Part shown: positions 52,201 through 63,815 of the stretch, piece after piece | Position numbering within the stretch: position 1 is the first letter of the stretch | Layout: every line of letters begins with the position of its first letter | Assembly: GCA_036345935.2 (NCBI GenBank) | Contig: JADWOT020001812.1 | Coordinates: forward strand, 84,352-148,351 | DNA length: 64,000 nt | Source: Taenia hydatigena | Lineage: Eukaryota; Platyhelminthes; Cestoda; Cyclophyllidea; Taeniidae | Reading direction: 5' to 3' | Notes under the pieces: generated by a model | The model's input: the letters and a program-made list of their open reading frames with translations, nothing else | Databases searched by the model: none | What the model was told of the DNA's origin: nothing | Made by a program: the position numbers and the translations under genes

Positions 52201-53872
52201 GCAAAGCATCAGTGGCAGTTATGAATGTAAATGCAAGCCGAAACACCAATTCAGTGCTATCATCATACATCTTACATCATACTCGGACTTTGATAACCGT
52301 TATTCACATTACCAAGGTCACCGTAGCTACTCTAAACTGATGGTTTTGCTCGGCAATGTCAACCATATCAAGTCTTCACTGATTACATTATGTCAATCTG
52401 CCACTAATTGGGCTGGTCTTGCGTGAACAAATAACTACAACTGTTAAACAAACACAGTACCGTAACAGAAACACCAAAGTGTGGATAGCTACTGCAGAAA
52501 CTAAGAGAGCCATGTCACAAGCGATCGATTGAATCTCAAACCATTCACGAAGAAATGTTGAACTTTGACTCGGTTAACCGATAATCAACAACCACCTATT
52601 CAAAGTATCCACCTGGGCTTGAAAAGTAGTTCATCACAGTCAGCTATGACATAAGTTAGAAATAAAAGCAAGTTTAACTTATCAAACTGCATATTCCGAT
52701 TTTTAAGAGAAATACAATCCCAAAACTTAGTAACGACCATCACAGGCGCCTCCTGTTCATTCCGTAAGCAAAGACAGCCATCCACGACACTCCAAATCCA
52801 CCGATTAGTTTGAGTCGAAAAATCGGATGTTTTTAGTGCTGATGAAATGCTGTGAGCGCCAGAAGAATGACCGCAGTGTTCTATAAGGCAATCGCTAACC
52901 TGCACAAAACAAGCGTCAGGAAGATGGAAAGAAATAAATGGATTGATGAATAACTCTCATGCTGCATCATCATTCCTTATGCAAAGTTTAAAACATTGAA
53001 CGCAAAATGTGGCAAAAAAATGCCATTTGCATTTGCAATTCCATCCCTTTGATTTTCACCGGACGAGCTGTCGGAGATAATCAAAAGATTTGTCAAATTA
53101 TGTCAGGCATTAGACGGCCAATCATTATCAGATAAAGCATACAGTGTATAGAGCAACGGATCCACAGTGGACTTGAAGCGTTCGATCGCCTGTTTGTCAA
53201 GATTACGGCAGAAGATATTTGGTGGCTTAATGAACAATCTTGCAGAGGAGCAACTGTTTGGGTCTAGGCATCGCCAACAGAGCGATATTCCTGCCATACT
53301 AATTCTGTTCCAGGTTGTTAATAATTTATTGAAATGCACTGAGCAGCCACGTCTATGATTCTCGGAAAAGTATGGGAAAACTTAATGGCGAACGGAAGGC
53401 TACATTTACTTATAAAGTCACCTAATTGACTCGAACAACGATGTGCATAAACACTGGCCAAATGCAACAATAGAGTTAAACTTTTAAAATAACCAACGAA
53501 GAATATCTAACAGCAAATGTAGAACCTTAAAATCGTTGCAATGACGGTGTCCGCCAGGTGGAACACAATCACAGGAAGTACAAAATCATCATCAGCCAAA
53601 CTGAATTTAAGTCATTGCATTCTCTGTAACTTTGTCCTTTCACTTCAAGCCAACAGGGACTCTTATTTTGTTGTTGTAATTGTAGCGTCTCGAGTCTCCC
53701 TTGAAGGCCAAAGAGGGCGGAATACTAGGGTAAACATATATATGCTCAGGAGGCAGAAGGAAATGAGCTGCTGGTATGGCCCGGAGGCCAGCTTACGCAG
53801 CTAGGACCATATGGCCACTTCCGTGACCCTGACCAAATCCAAAAGTCTAAACAAGTAAAGTATTCCAGTAGT
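49286..53872. other. Gene-free stretch
   Basis: I see no supportable gene. The longest frames are 91-105 codons without motifs. Composition is AT-rich and even. Confidence 0.55.
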
Positions 53873-54090
53873 TGTAAAAGGTTCTTCCTCTTCCCCTCCC
53901 CCACCCTTACTATTAGAAGTCTTAGTATTCTTCGATATCTTTATTATAGTTCAGGGGAGAAGGTATAGAGTGATACCGTGGAAGAGTTCAAAACGGAGAT
54001 GCGTCAGCCTCTGGGTAGCGGCGACGGTGTCTTGCGACCAGGTTTGAGTTGTTCTCTCGCCTTCGGCCTGCAAAGCATATTTAAAGAACA
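53873..54090 (-). repeat. 3' LTR of the Ty3/gypsy element
   Basis: On the minus strand it begins TGTTCTTTAAATATGCTTTG and ends CCTTTTACA. It matches the 5' LTR along its whole length with many substitutions, and the match stops exactly at the terminal TACA in both. CTATAATAAAG near its middle contains AATAAA, a likely poly(A) signal. Confidence 0.65.
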
Positions 54091-54129
54091 TTAGTATTGC
54101 GCAGCTCCCTCACCTTTTGAGCACCGTCC

Positions 54130-55178
54130 CGGTGCTACTCTCGTTGGCTCGTTTTAATTATGCTGTCGGATGGCTTTCTTTCTTTCACAACAACATAGGT
54201 TTTAGCCTCGTATCCGACTAAGGGGAAATTTGTAAGGTCGGACTTTATTTTGATGGACGGTTATTGGCTGGGTACGGAGTTGTGCATTCCGAACAAGGTA
54301 GTTCGTGAGCGAGATAACTTTTACTACACGGAAGAAGTTTTTTTACTTTAAGGGTCATAAAAATTTTGCGATGCATTCCAGGCGTAGGAATCGATTCATG
54401 TACTTGAACAAGACCCCTACATGGTAGACGCTGAGTCGACTGTGCTTGTCATGGCATTTATTTTCTCTAGTATGAGACATTTTTAGGTGTCGCCGCGCAA
54501 GATGATACGCCTTTCTCATCCCTTCTTTTAGACTTAGTATGTAATCCGGTGCATTGTCGGTAGGAATGCATCAGAGGGAGCTCTCATTTCGCAGCCCGTG
54601 AGCATCTTGAACGGGAAAACACCGATCACTGCGTGGACTATAGCCCTATAGGCGAGAAGAGCGCGTCCTAGGCTTAAATCCCAATCTTCAGGTCGTGTCT
54701 CCTAGGTAAAAGCCTTTCGCAGTCCTAGCATGGTCGAGTTATTTCTTTCTACTTGTTCATTGCCCTGAGGATGCCCAGGTGTCGTGTGCATCTTTGCAAA
54801 TTACAGGGTCTTGCATAGTTCAGCATAAAGTCTACTTTTGAAATTAAGAACTGGATCGCTACGGACTGATTCAGGCACTCCGTGTTGACGTATCCAACGA
54901 TTGAAGAAGACTGACGCGGGAGTCTTAGCGCCTTGCGACTTCATGGGTTCTGCTTCGCCTACTTTCGTGAAGTAGTCAACCATAACTAAGATAGATCGTT
55001 TTCACCTCTCAGTAAATGGCAGAGGACCCATAATTTCTGTACCTACTCGTTCGCTCGGAAACCCTGTAGGCACAGGCTGCAGGAGTGCGACTGCTGTGGA
55101 ATGAGGGTTCTTAAAACTGCTGCAAGTAATGCAGGTTCGGCAAAAGTCATGCACGTCTGGAGAGGGAGAGGACCACCA
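54130..55178 (-). pseudogene. Integrase region of the Ty3/gypsy element
   Basis: A Cys-x-x-Cys zinc-binding remnant (FCRTCITC) is followed by IMGPLP and VDYFTKVGEAEP. The first catalytic Asp, just before the GPLP motif, appears to be Glu here. The second is present in SDPVLNF, and the third acidic residue in HPQGNEQVERNN near 54.75 kb. A stop follows, then the usual downstream text (LLAYRAIVHAVIGVFPF, GCEMRAPSD). The C-terminal barrel-like end, VHQNKVRPYKF, is near 54.23 kb. Stops and frame changes break it into pieces. The enzyme would have inserted the cDNA into the host genome. Confidence 0.8.
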
Positions 55179-55979
55179 CTACCGTTTGATCGAGGTCTCC
55201 CACATCTTTTTCTCGCCCACAGAGCTCATTTGTTCGTGTGACACTTGAATGACTGTTTGTGTCAGAGACGTGACATCTGCCTGGTACCACAAGACCTCAT
55301 CTTCCAGGGAGAGTTTGGACCATTGTTGCCATATTTGCCTGACTGCCTTGCCGGACGATTTCATCTCTTCCGCAGTGGGCTTGGACGAGAATGCCAGAAA
55401 TCTCTCGTATAGCAGCCACCTGTCGGAATATAGAATACCCACTATACCGCGATCCCTTTCTGCTAAGAGAGGTCTGCGGAATAATGCATTCGCATTGCCA
55501 TGCAAGTTCCTTTTCCTGTACTGCACTGTAAAGTTATATTGTTGCAGTTCTTCGTAGCAGCATACTATCGAACGGTCGATCTCCCTCATTGACTTTTACC
55601 AGGTCAGCGCCTGATGGTTCGCTTCACTATGAACCGTCTCCCCGCCAGCTAGTTCTTAAAGTGTCGAAATATTGTGTACATGGCGAACAGTTTATGGTTC
55701 TCTGCACTCTTCTGTCACATTTTTTGTTGAGTCTAGCACTGGCGTAGGCAATGACGTGTTCTCCGCCTCCTTTGTCTCTTTGTGAAAGTACACCACCCAC
55801 GGCCACGTCACTGGCATCCATGCCTAGTAAAAAGCCAGAATCAAAGCCGAGCAGAGCCTCCGCTTTAGTTCTTGGAAGGCTTCATCATGTTTGTTCTCCG
55901 ACTTAAAATTCTTTCCGCCTGCCTCTCGGTTAGCTTGTGTAGGGGACTGGCGTTCTTTGCAAAGCGTTTAGCGAAACGC
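55179..55979 (-). pseudogene. RNase H region of the Ty3/gypsy element
   Basis: The catalytic-site text MDASDVAVGGVLSQ and VIAYASARLNKK is at 55.72-55.82 kb. The end of the domain (YNFTVQYRKRNLHGNANALF) and a linker toward integrase are at 55.18-55.59 kb. The linker between RT and RNase H (LCSFLGLANYHRRF, LHKLTERQ) begins at 56.02 kb in another frame. The usual Ala-Asp before the final Leu-Ser-Arg-Arg is replaced by Ala-Asn. At least two frame changes occur. Confidence 0.78.
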
Positions 55980-56732
55980 CTATGGTAGTTTGCCAAGCCG
56001 AGGAAGCTGCAAAGTTCTGTCCGATTGGTTGCTGTTGACCAAGCTCTCACTTGTACGATCTTCGGTGACTGCCATTCCATTTGTAGAGGCTGTATGATCC
56101 AAGAAAGTGACTGAACGACGAGGAAAATGGCACTTCTTTGGATTCAAGGTCAAACCTGCATCCTGCAGATAGTCCAGGACTAGTTTAAGATTGGTGCTAT
56201 GTTCGCGAATGTCTCTACCAAAAACAAGGACGTTATCAAGGTAGATTATGCAATGTTTCGGAAAAAAACTCAATCAGTGCTGTCTGCACTAGGCGCTGGT
56301 AGGTGGCTGCGGCGTTACAGAGTCCAAACGGCATTGTCTGGGATTCATAAAGCCTTTTGAGCACTATAAAGGCCATCTTTTCTCTATTTTTTTCCACTAC
56401 TTCTGCTTGCCAGTATCCGGATTTTAAGTCTAGTGTGGAGAGCCATTTTGATCCATGTAGGGAATTCAAAGAGTCGTTACCATGAGGTAAAGGGAACGCG
56501 TTCTTCTTGATACGGCATTTAACTTTCTGTAATCGATGCACGGCCGTAGACTACGGTTGCTTTTCTTTATCATTGCGATTGTGGCGGCAAATGGTGACTT
56601 GGGTGGATTTATAATCGCATCCTTGATCATCTCCTCTACCAGACGGTACACTTCTTCCATGAGAGACGGTAGTATGCATCTGGGTGGCTGCCAAATGGGT
56701 CTGGCTTCGCCGACGTCTATGACGTTTGCCAA
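55980..56732 (-). pseudogene. Reverse transcriptase region of the Ty3/gypsy element
   Basis: Motifs appear in order across three frames: LRPCIDYRKLNAV, LSTLDLKSGYWQ (first catalytic Asp kept), MPFGLCNAAATYQ, IIYLDNVLVFG and GLTLNPKKCHF. The active-site box that normally ends Asp-Asp reads Tyr-Leu-Asp-Asn, losing a metal-binding residue. FLGH is FLDH. The frames meet near 56.5 and 56.26 kb, so at least two shifts separate the blocks. The enzyme would have copied element RNA into DNA. Confidence 0.85.
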
Positions 56733-56961
56733 TGTTTGTTCGTTTGAGTTTCGCTCCCTGCCATGAGAGCAGGATCGGTTACTAGCACTAGGGATTCCGT
56801 GTGCCGGGTCGCAAAGGCGTATTCAGCAAAAATCAAGACCGCTTTGGTGTTACGAAGGAAGTAAACGCCAAGTATTACATCCCACACTAATTCTGGATTT
56901 ATGATAAATTGCCCGTTTATTTTTCTTTCCCCGTTAAGACTATTAACGACGTCTCTTCTTC

Positions 56962-57814
56962 TTACTTCATCTTCCTCCCTTCCGCTGAGAGAAGTTTTGT
57001 AGAGAGAGAACCCGTGCAAAATTTGCTACAGAAATTTCGGAAAGTTTGGAGATTCACTAATAACTTAGCTGCACCTGAGCCAAGGAGAAAACTGCAAGAA
57101 TATTCTTCTAGCTTGCCACAGACTCGCATAAATGGGAGTGAACCATATGGGGGTAAGCAGAATAAGGAATAGTACGGCTCACCTGCTCGTGGGGCACGGC
57201 GCGACAGAGTACAACGTAAACGTGTCGGGTTCATCCGGGGGTTGGACGTCTGAGATGTCTGTGTTAGGAGGAGTTCTTGACGTTTCCTAGTCGCTGCCTC
57301 CACCAACTGACTGAGATCGTTGGTCCTCATGGCGTGAAGCTTCGCCGCGATGGTTGGTGGTCGGACTCCGGCTCTGAATTGAACGGCCACCCAGTTAGTC
57401 ACCCCGTTTGGTGGGCAGCCTCTGAAGGCCCGTTTGGCTAGGAGTTGCAGAGCCTCAGCATAGTCCTTGTCGTTTTCGCCTGGCTTTTGATTGCGGCAAA
57501 AAAAAATCTTTAGCCAGTGACTGCTCTTGCTGGTCAATGACAAGTTGATTCAGCGTCTTGCAGCAATGGTCAATGTCGGAGTCAGGAGAGACCCCTGCAT
57601 CTATCGCCACCGAGAAAAGCTCTTGCGGAACAGCACGGAAGATGAGCGGAATCCTCTGGATATTAAGCCTCACGATTTTCATCCAGTCTTCAAAGTTCAT
57701 GCCTTCTTTGAAGCGGGGGAGGTCGGCCAACGCTGCCATCTGTGTAGAAGCTTCTTCCCTTTCCTCCTCCTTTCTTCCACCCTTACTATGCGAAGGCTGG
57801 TTGCTTCTGGACAT
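56962..57814 (-). pseudogene. gag and protease region of the Ty3/gypsy element
   Basis: A capsid-like frame starts at MAALADLPRFKEG (ATG at 57739-57737, just inside the 5' LTR). It is also open further upstream, through the end of the LTR, to an ATG at 57814. It shifts frame at a run of nine identical bases near 57500, then continues KPGENDKDYAEALQLLAKRA to IAAKLHAMRTNDLSQLVEAA. A zinc knuckle is not clearly preserved. The protease active site reads FLLGSGAAKLLV at about 57.08 kb, with the catalytic Asp replaced by Gly. The frame ends at 56962. Confidence 0.7.
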
Positions 57815-57964
57815 CTTTGTTATAGGCTGAAGAACAATACACGATAATTACGTTGGAGAGTCCAAGACGAGTGTGAGTCGACCCCTGGAAAGCAACCGCG
57901 GTGCTCCTCGATTGGGTTGAAATTGTCCTCCCGCCTATGGCCTACAAAGCACATTTAAAGAACA
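57743..57964 (-). repeat. 5' LTR of the Ty3/gypsy element
   Basis: On the minus strand it begins TGTTCTTTAAATGTGCTTTG and ends GCTTCTACA. Four bases inside comes TGGCAGCG, which could be a tRNA primer binding site. The gag ATG overlaps that TGG, an unusually tight arrangement. The LTR is about as long as its partner (222 against 218 bp). Confidence 0.65.
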
Positions 57965-59017
57965 TAAATATTACAGCTGGAGGTGGAAGAGATGAATTTG
58001 GCGAAATTGAAAAAATCTGTTCTCTCATCCATTTCCAATAATATAAAGCATAACCAGACGCAAAAAAATTAATAATGAGGTTCTGCCCGAAAAATTAAAA
58101 TAAATAATAATGTGGACCCTACTTTTTTCAAATCGGATGCAGCATGCGTTGCCTAATTTCTTTGCTAAAACTTATAAAATCATGTTAATTACCTGGTATC
58201 GACCTTCTTTTAAAAAGCCCTCGGACAAATAATAAACGGTTTTCGCGACCCTGACCGGAATCATGCTAGATGTTACCTAGCGTTTATGTGTGACGTGTGC
58301 TATTTAGCACCGACCCAAGGCTAGCAAGATGATTATTTACGGTGCAAATGAAATAGCTGATGAAGGCTGATTGCCTATTCTACTTCTGGAGCAGGAGTTG
58401 ACCCGTTGGATCAACGAAACCAAAGATAACGCGACTATCTTGGCAACGAAGTTGTAGGCGCAATGCTTCTGTAAGTGCTCTCCCAGGTGTTGCCATTGCT
58501 TTTCTTAGGTAAGGATTTACTAAAGCTTAGGTGCCATTTGATAAATTTCTTATGCATACCACCTCATTACCACGAGAAGCTTGTCTAGGATGCACAAACA
58601 AATGACATAAAATATTACAAGAGGAAGTGCTAGATCCAGCTCTGCGTTGCGCGGGTTTCCGGCCACAAGTTTTGTGACTGGACGCTACTTTGCTGGTCTG
58701 ATTTAATCATTTTGGCATTTTAGTGCTGTTGCTGTTGAGCGTTTTTATTTGAAAATGAAATGCAAGCACAGGTGCTGGAGCGCATTCCAAAGAGACTGAC
58801 AGAACCAGTGCCCAGTACTTTGTTTAAGGCATTTTTACATTGACTATACATTTCTTATTGAACACAAATTGTTGCATTTGAAGGACTTTTGATTTCAATT
58901 TCGAAACATTACCTTATTGGTACCGATGTCTTTTGTAATAATTCCATCTCTCTGCTAGAAAGTGCTGTACTTGGTCGTCGGAATTTAATAGGCTCTACGT
59001 TGGTGGTAGTAGTAGCA

Positions 59018-59040
59018 GTGGCACCTCAAAACTGTGCCAC
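59018..59040. other. 7-bp hairpin
   Basis: GTGGCAC and GTGCCAC pair perfectly around a 9-base loop. It is 113 bases from the stronger hairpin at 59153-59181. Function is unknown. Confidence 0.4.
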
Positions 59041-59152
59041 CACGTGAGTGCCTGCATCGTCTACACTCGGATTTCCCCCGCGAGTGATGCTATTCTCCTA
59101 TTGGAGTGCGACCGTTTACTGGTCTGCTCAAGTTACTGGCAGGAGGTTGGGG

Positions 59153-59181
59153 TTTAGTCCATGAGTAACGCATGGACTAAA
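59153..59181. other. Perfect 11-bp hairpin
   Basis: TTTAGTCCATG and CATGGACTAAA form a perfect inverted repeat around a 7-base loop. No poly(T) tract or gene is nearby that would explain it. Confidence 0.55.
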
Positions 59182-61422
59182 AGCGAGCACAACTGCGGTA
59201 GTGGTGGTTAAATGGTCGTGAACTGTTACTAACTCTTATTATGCAGCTGCAACATTTTTTGCAAAGAAGGGCCCTATGGCTTCTGGCAAATTTCCCTTCT
59301 GTTTCCCCTTTCCAGCAGATGAGGTCATGCTCTTGCACTCCAAAATGCGTTTTGGAAACAGCGCATTTTGATGTTGCAAACTGCGCAGTCTCCTCTTGCT
59401 CATCCTGCGGTCATCACCAGTGTGGAGTAAGTTCAAATTGGTCCCACAAGCGGTTCTGCTTCTGGTGAGCAGGTAGCGAGAGCTAGTAGTAAACTAAGTT
59501 TAATCGCTGAAACTTGGTCTATCTTGCATAATTTCGACTGACGTTCCGCCTCTAGATTGAGCAGTAGACGCATCGGTTGTTGTAGCACAAATTTCTACTA
59601 CTTTATTCTCTTGTCCCAGCATTGCAATAATGCGTGGTCTGGAGATTGTCGACATGGAGGAAATGGCGGACTGTGCAATTTTGACTATTCATACACTGAC
59701 CAGACCTTCATAATTAAGCATTCAACGAGTTGATGATGAGGATCTTGTTAGACGGGCACACAGGCATCACCAACACGTAAAAATTAACTTTACTTGTGAG
59801 ACTCCATCAGCATCTGAAGAGCTATCAACATCAGACAAAATTCTTTCGTGCGGCTTCATCTCTCTGCGTTGGCAGTCGAGTGACTTCCTGCGCTCTCACT
59901 GCGAATGAGAATGGAACGGGCAGCACATTCGAGATCAAGAACACAACACAATAAACTCATGTTCAGTCACTTCCTTAAAGGAGTGCAATCAAATCGTTGT
60001 GAAGTGACTCAGAACGGAGTTTCCCTTTGCGATTGATCGCACTTGCTACTCTTGATTTTTCTCTTATTTTCCATGTAGTAGTAGTAGTAAATTGTAGCAA
60101 ATGTGGGCTGATTGACATGAAGGAGCCCATTCTAACAGCTAACATTTGATAACATCTAAACGTCACTGTGCATTTTCTCCCTTTCTAGCTTCACTCCTAA
60201 TTGTTTTCCTCCATTTTTGTTTCTCGTAATTGCTTTCTCATGTTTTTAAAAAATAGTAGCAATTAGGATCTGGTTGACACATTCCACATTGCACTTTACC
60301 TCATTTCCTTTTGCGATGGTAAATACTAGAGTCCTTTATTTGTTAGACATTGATGCAATGCTCTGATTTACGTGAGGGACGCCTAGATTTCATTTGTTTG
60401 GGGTTCGGCTCACCTTCGTGCTGGTTTGTGCTTGTCAAATTTAACTAGTTTGAGCAGCATTCATCAAAGTGCTTGTGTGATGGTCATTGCGAGTTAATGG
60501 CAGTTTATTTTGAAGGTGAAATTCTCTGCCACTGCCATCGTTGAGTCGGGTGAGTCAGATTACGATAGCTAGAGTGTGGGTAAGGCACGAAACAGGGGAA
60601 ACCGGTGATCAGAGGTAAAAATGTCAGGGATCTTGAGAAAACATGTTGAAGGTAGTTACCCTTGTCGTAAATAAGAGTTGAGGGGTGTTTCGTGGTTGAT
60701 GCACAAAATTGTATGTTTGGAGATTTACAATATCTGCTTGCTTTGGTCGTCTACTTCTTCATTTCCAAAGTGAGTCGGCAAATCTTTACATTGATTCCTC
60801 TTCGGCAATGTCATCTAGCCTGAAGTGCCAAGGAGAAAGCAGGGACTTAGTCAGTGTGGCTGATCTTGTATGAGGTTGGCGCTCCTTCAGCGTCTTTTGT
60901 TCCATCTCAGCACAGAGATAAGGCACTACAGCTCTCCAGTTGAGGGTCCAACAACCGTCGAACGACAGGTTTGCCATCTTTACCTACTACCACTTGCACT
61001 GCATCCCGTCATTTGCAGCTCTCACACAGGCAACATGGATCACTGGCGACAAAGAGAACGAATCGCCTCCAATTGACATAAAAGTTTACATCAGTTTTAC
61101 ATGCTACATTGCTTAACTTTCCTCCCTTTAGCGTTTGCTGACTCAAAGTCGACCGCCGTGTGAAGCGACTTATGGGGCTTCAATGCTACTCTCTTCCCAC
61201 CATTAGATGTCCACTTCAATCTGAAGGAAGGAAAGACGGAATTAAGAGAGTCGCAGGAAAAAAGCAATTAAATGTTAGAAGTGAGTTTGTGGGTGGTAAA
61301 GTGTTGGCAATGTGAAGAGTTGAAAGTGATTGGGCAACCGACTGGCCATCCAACGAAGGATCAAAGAAGACCTTACTAGGCTCAGGATGGAACTGTCCTT
61401 GAATCCATGTATACTTAAGCTT

Positions 61423-61438
61423 ACACACACACACACAC
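61423..61438. repeat. (AC)8 microsatellite
   Basis: A perfect dinucleotide run of about 16 bases. Confidence 0.85.
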
Positions 61439-62884
61439 CTTCCTGCCTGTTTTTGCACAATACCAAATAAGGTGACCCTCCAAAATGAGGGACATTGAAA
61501 TAGGCAATAACACACATGCAGACTTGGGTAGACAAATAAACAGACAGGCGTAGACATATGGTGAGAAGGGCACAGATGGACTAAGGAGGTAGAAGGACTC
61601 TCTGCAAGGTGAGTGTAGGAAGTGGGCAATCGGAATGGCAGACAGGAATTCGGCCAGCCTATAGATTAGGGCGAAATGTTGAAGAACAAGCTAAAGTAAC
61701 CAAAAGAACCACAAAAATGGAGGGTTTTTGGCAATCCAAGCTAAGCTATGCGAAACAAGGTTTGGATTTAAGTACAGTGTAGTTTGGAGAGATCTAGTCT
61801 AGCTTGTGCTAATCTAATCTGGTCATGTTCCTTTGCTTGATTTAATAATGTCATAGTAAAGAGGACGCCAGCGGTCAGGGAGGTAGAGAAGGGAAAGAGA
61901 AAGGGGAGAAATGTTGGATGTTGTGATGGTGAGAGAAGCGCGAGAAGGGCAGAGGAGCAACACGTCCTCGTGTCACTAAAGTGGAGAACAAAGGTAAGGA
62001 ATTACAATGCAGATGCATTATAGAGATACATGGGTGCACGCGGTGGGTCACAAATCGAGATGCAACACCTTAAAGCATATTGAGCGCAGCAGGAGACGAA
62101 GGAGACACTTAACAATAATGTGCTGGAGATTGGCATCAGAAAGGAGGAGTAGACAAGAGGCCTCCTCTTCACCCACTTCAAAGACTTCATCAAACCAAGT
62201 TCTTAAGTGTGCACCTTGATCCGTATCTACGAGAGGGAAAGAGAAGGCCTTGTTTCACATGTCATGGAATTGTGTCGTGCCAAATGATCAGACCAAATTT
62301 GTTGTGGGGTTGACCTGAATGGTAACGTATAAGGCTTCTCTGAGGATGAGACATACACCATAGATCAGATAGCTCTGTCTACTTCCCTCTTATTTTATTT
62401 ACGTCCGTCGTAAACTAGCCCAGGCATCCGATCTTGTCTGTTGTGGATACAGTCCCATCTAGTCAGATTGGGCTAAGCTCAGTTATGCTAACTCTGCTAC
62501 AGTGCTTCTGTAGATGAGCATGAACATTGAACAAGTTGCTGTTCATCAGTTGGTCCTCTGGTGCTGTTGCTTACTCGGTGAATGCAAAAGCATGAAAGAG
62601 ACAAAAAGTAAGTGCAGCGCAGTAAGCGTTGTAGAAGTTATGAGACGACTAAGGGAATAGACGACTTACCCCTTAGGAAGGAAGGAGCATTTCTGGTGAT
62701 CATCTCTGTGACTATCCTTTGACGAATCGGTGCTTTGCATTGCTCAAGACAACAACGTTGCGCAAAGTTCTTCGAAAAGTAAAGGGATGTATTTGCTGCT
62801 AAAAAAGACAAAGAAATGACTGAGATAGAGGCAAAGGGATAAGAAGCTGTGGAAATGGAATATAGAAGGATGAGAAAGGAGAAT

Positions 62885-62955
62885 GGAGGATTGGAAATAA
62901 GCATCGTAGGATGCCTCTGCGCAGTGCTGTAGTGCAGCGCGCCTTATTTTTTACC
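62885..62955 (+). repeat. Diverged short repeat Y1, pairs with 63.75 kb
   Basis: GGATGCCTCTGCGCAGTGCT and its surroundings match GGATGCCTCTGTACAGTGTT at 63764. The match spans about 70 bases, and purine-rich sequence lies upstream of both. Direct orientation, 860 bases apart. Confidence 0.5.
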
Positions 62956-63744
62956 ATTTTCTCTTACCTATTCCCAAAGTGACTAACTTACCCACTCAAA
63001 TAGCCATGTGACCAGGTATGATATGAAGGATTTGACTTAGTAAAAGGCATTTAAATTTTTATTCAATGTCACACTCAAAGAGGCCGAGCATAGTTTTCTT
63101 TTTCTATGTGATATGCACTGGATACCAGATGTGAAAACAGTGGAATGATGCATACGAATGAAGTAATGGAGAGAAAGGAGAAAATAAAACAGGTGGAGTA
63201 GAGGCGGAGGATCGTGTTTGGCGGCATAACTTTCCCTTCCTTTCTACCGCATTTATATTTTTTGGCACCTTGATGGCTCTGATGAGGCAGGGTGGGACGT
63301 CGGGAGTAACGAAAAGATGGAGAGGAAGGCAACGGAAGCGGAGGCCAAAAGAAGGCCAGCGGCGAGGAGAAAACGAAGCGGAAGGGAGGCACTGGCAAAT
63401 GACTGAATGGTAGGAATGACAACGCAAAGCAGAATGAATAATGGAAGACGGTAGAAAGCGCGAAAGAGCATCTCTGACAGTTTTTGTGTGATTAACCTCT
63501 TACAATCTGACATGTGCAACTCGACTAGTAGCACGTGCATCTCCTATAAGTGATTTTGTTGGACCGTGAGAGCAGAGAAGTATGAATTTAGTAAAAAGTT
63601 GGCGGCTGTTTAGCTAGGAAAGGTACAATTTAGGCCATCTGTTACCTTGGCGCTGACCGCAGCTGATTTATTCAGCTAAATGTGGCGAAATAAAGTTGGG
63701 TGAGAGGCGAAGACAGAGCATTTAGAGAAAGGAAGTAGGGGAAG

Positions 63745-63815
63745 GGACAGAGAATGGTTATCGTCGGATGCCTCTGTACAGTGTTATGGCGCTGTGCTCT
63801 TTATTTCGTTTCTTA
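63745..63815 (+). repeat. Diverged short repeat Y2, pairs with 62.9 kb
   Basis: This is the partner of the repeat at 62885-62955. It is followed by a similar T-rich stretch ending in TTTCTTATTTTTCC. It may be the end of an interspersed element. Confidence 0.5.

Larger units (their letters stand above)
53873..57964 (-). mobile_element. Ty3/gypsy LTR retrotransposon, inactive
   Basis: This is a 4.1-kb element on the minus strand, with diverged LTRs at both ends and the order gag, protease, reverse transcriptase, RNase H, integrase, which is the Ty3/gypsy order. No envelope-like gene is present. All frames are broken. The LTRs start TGTTCTTTAAAT and end TTCTACA or TTTTACA. Matching target-site duplications were not found: the flanks are TAAAT on the right and AGTAGT on the left. 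A purine-rich stretch (AAAAGGTGAGGGAG) lies about 18 bases before the 3' LTR. The LTRs have diverged so much that the insertion is either very old or a mosaic. The host clade of the element was not determined. Confidence 0.85.

Noticed and set aside
53868..57970. Target-site duplication around the LTR element
   Set aside because: Flanking bases differ (AGTAGT on one side, TAAAT on the other), so none is claimed.
63283..63325. CTGATGAG followed by CGAAA, like a hammerhead ribozyme core
   Set aside because: The bases between do not form stem II and no cleavage-site stem is visible.
63280..63410. Ala/Lys/Arg/Glu-rich plus-strand frame starting MERKATEAEAKRR
   Set aside because: Arises from a purine-rich tract; fewer than 60 codons and no homologue seen.
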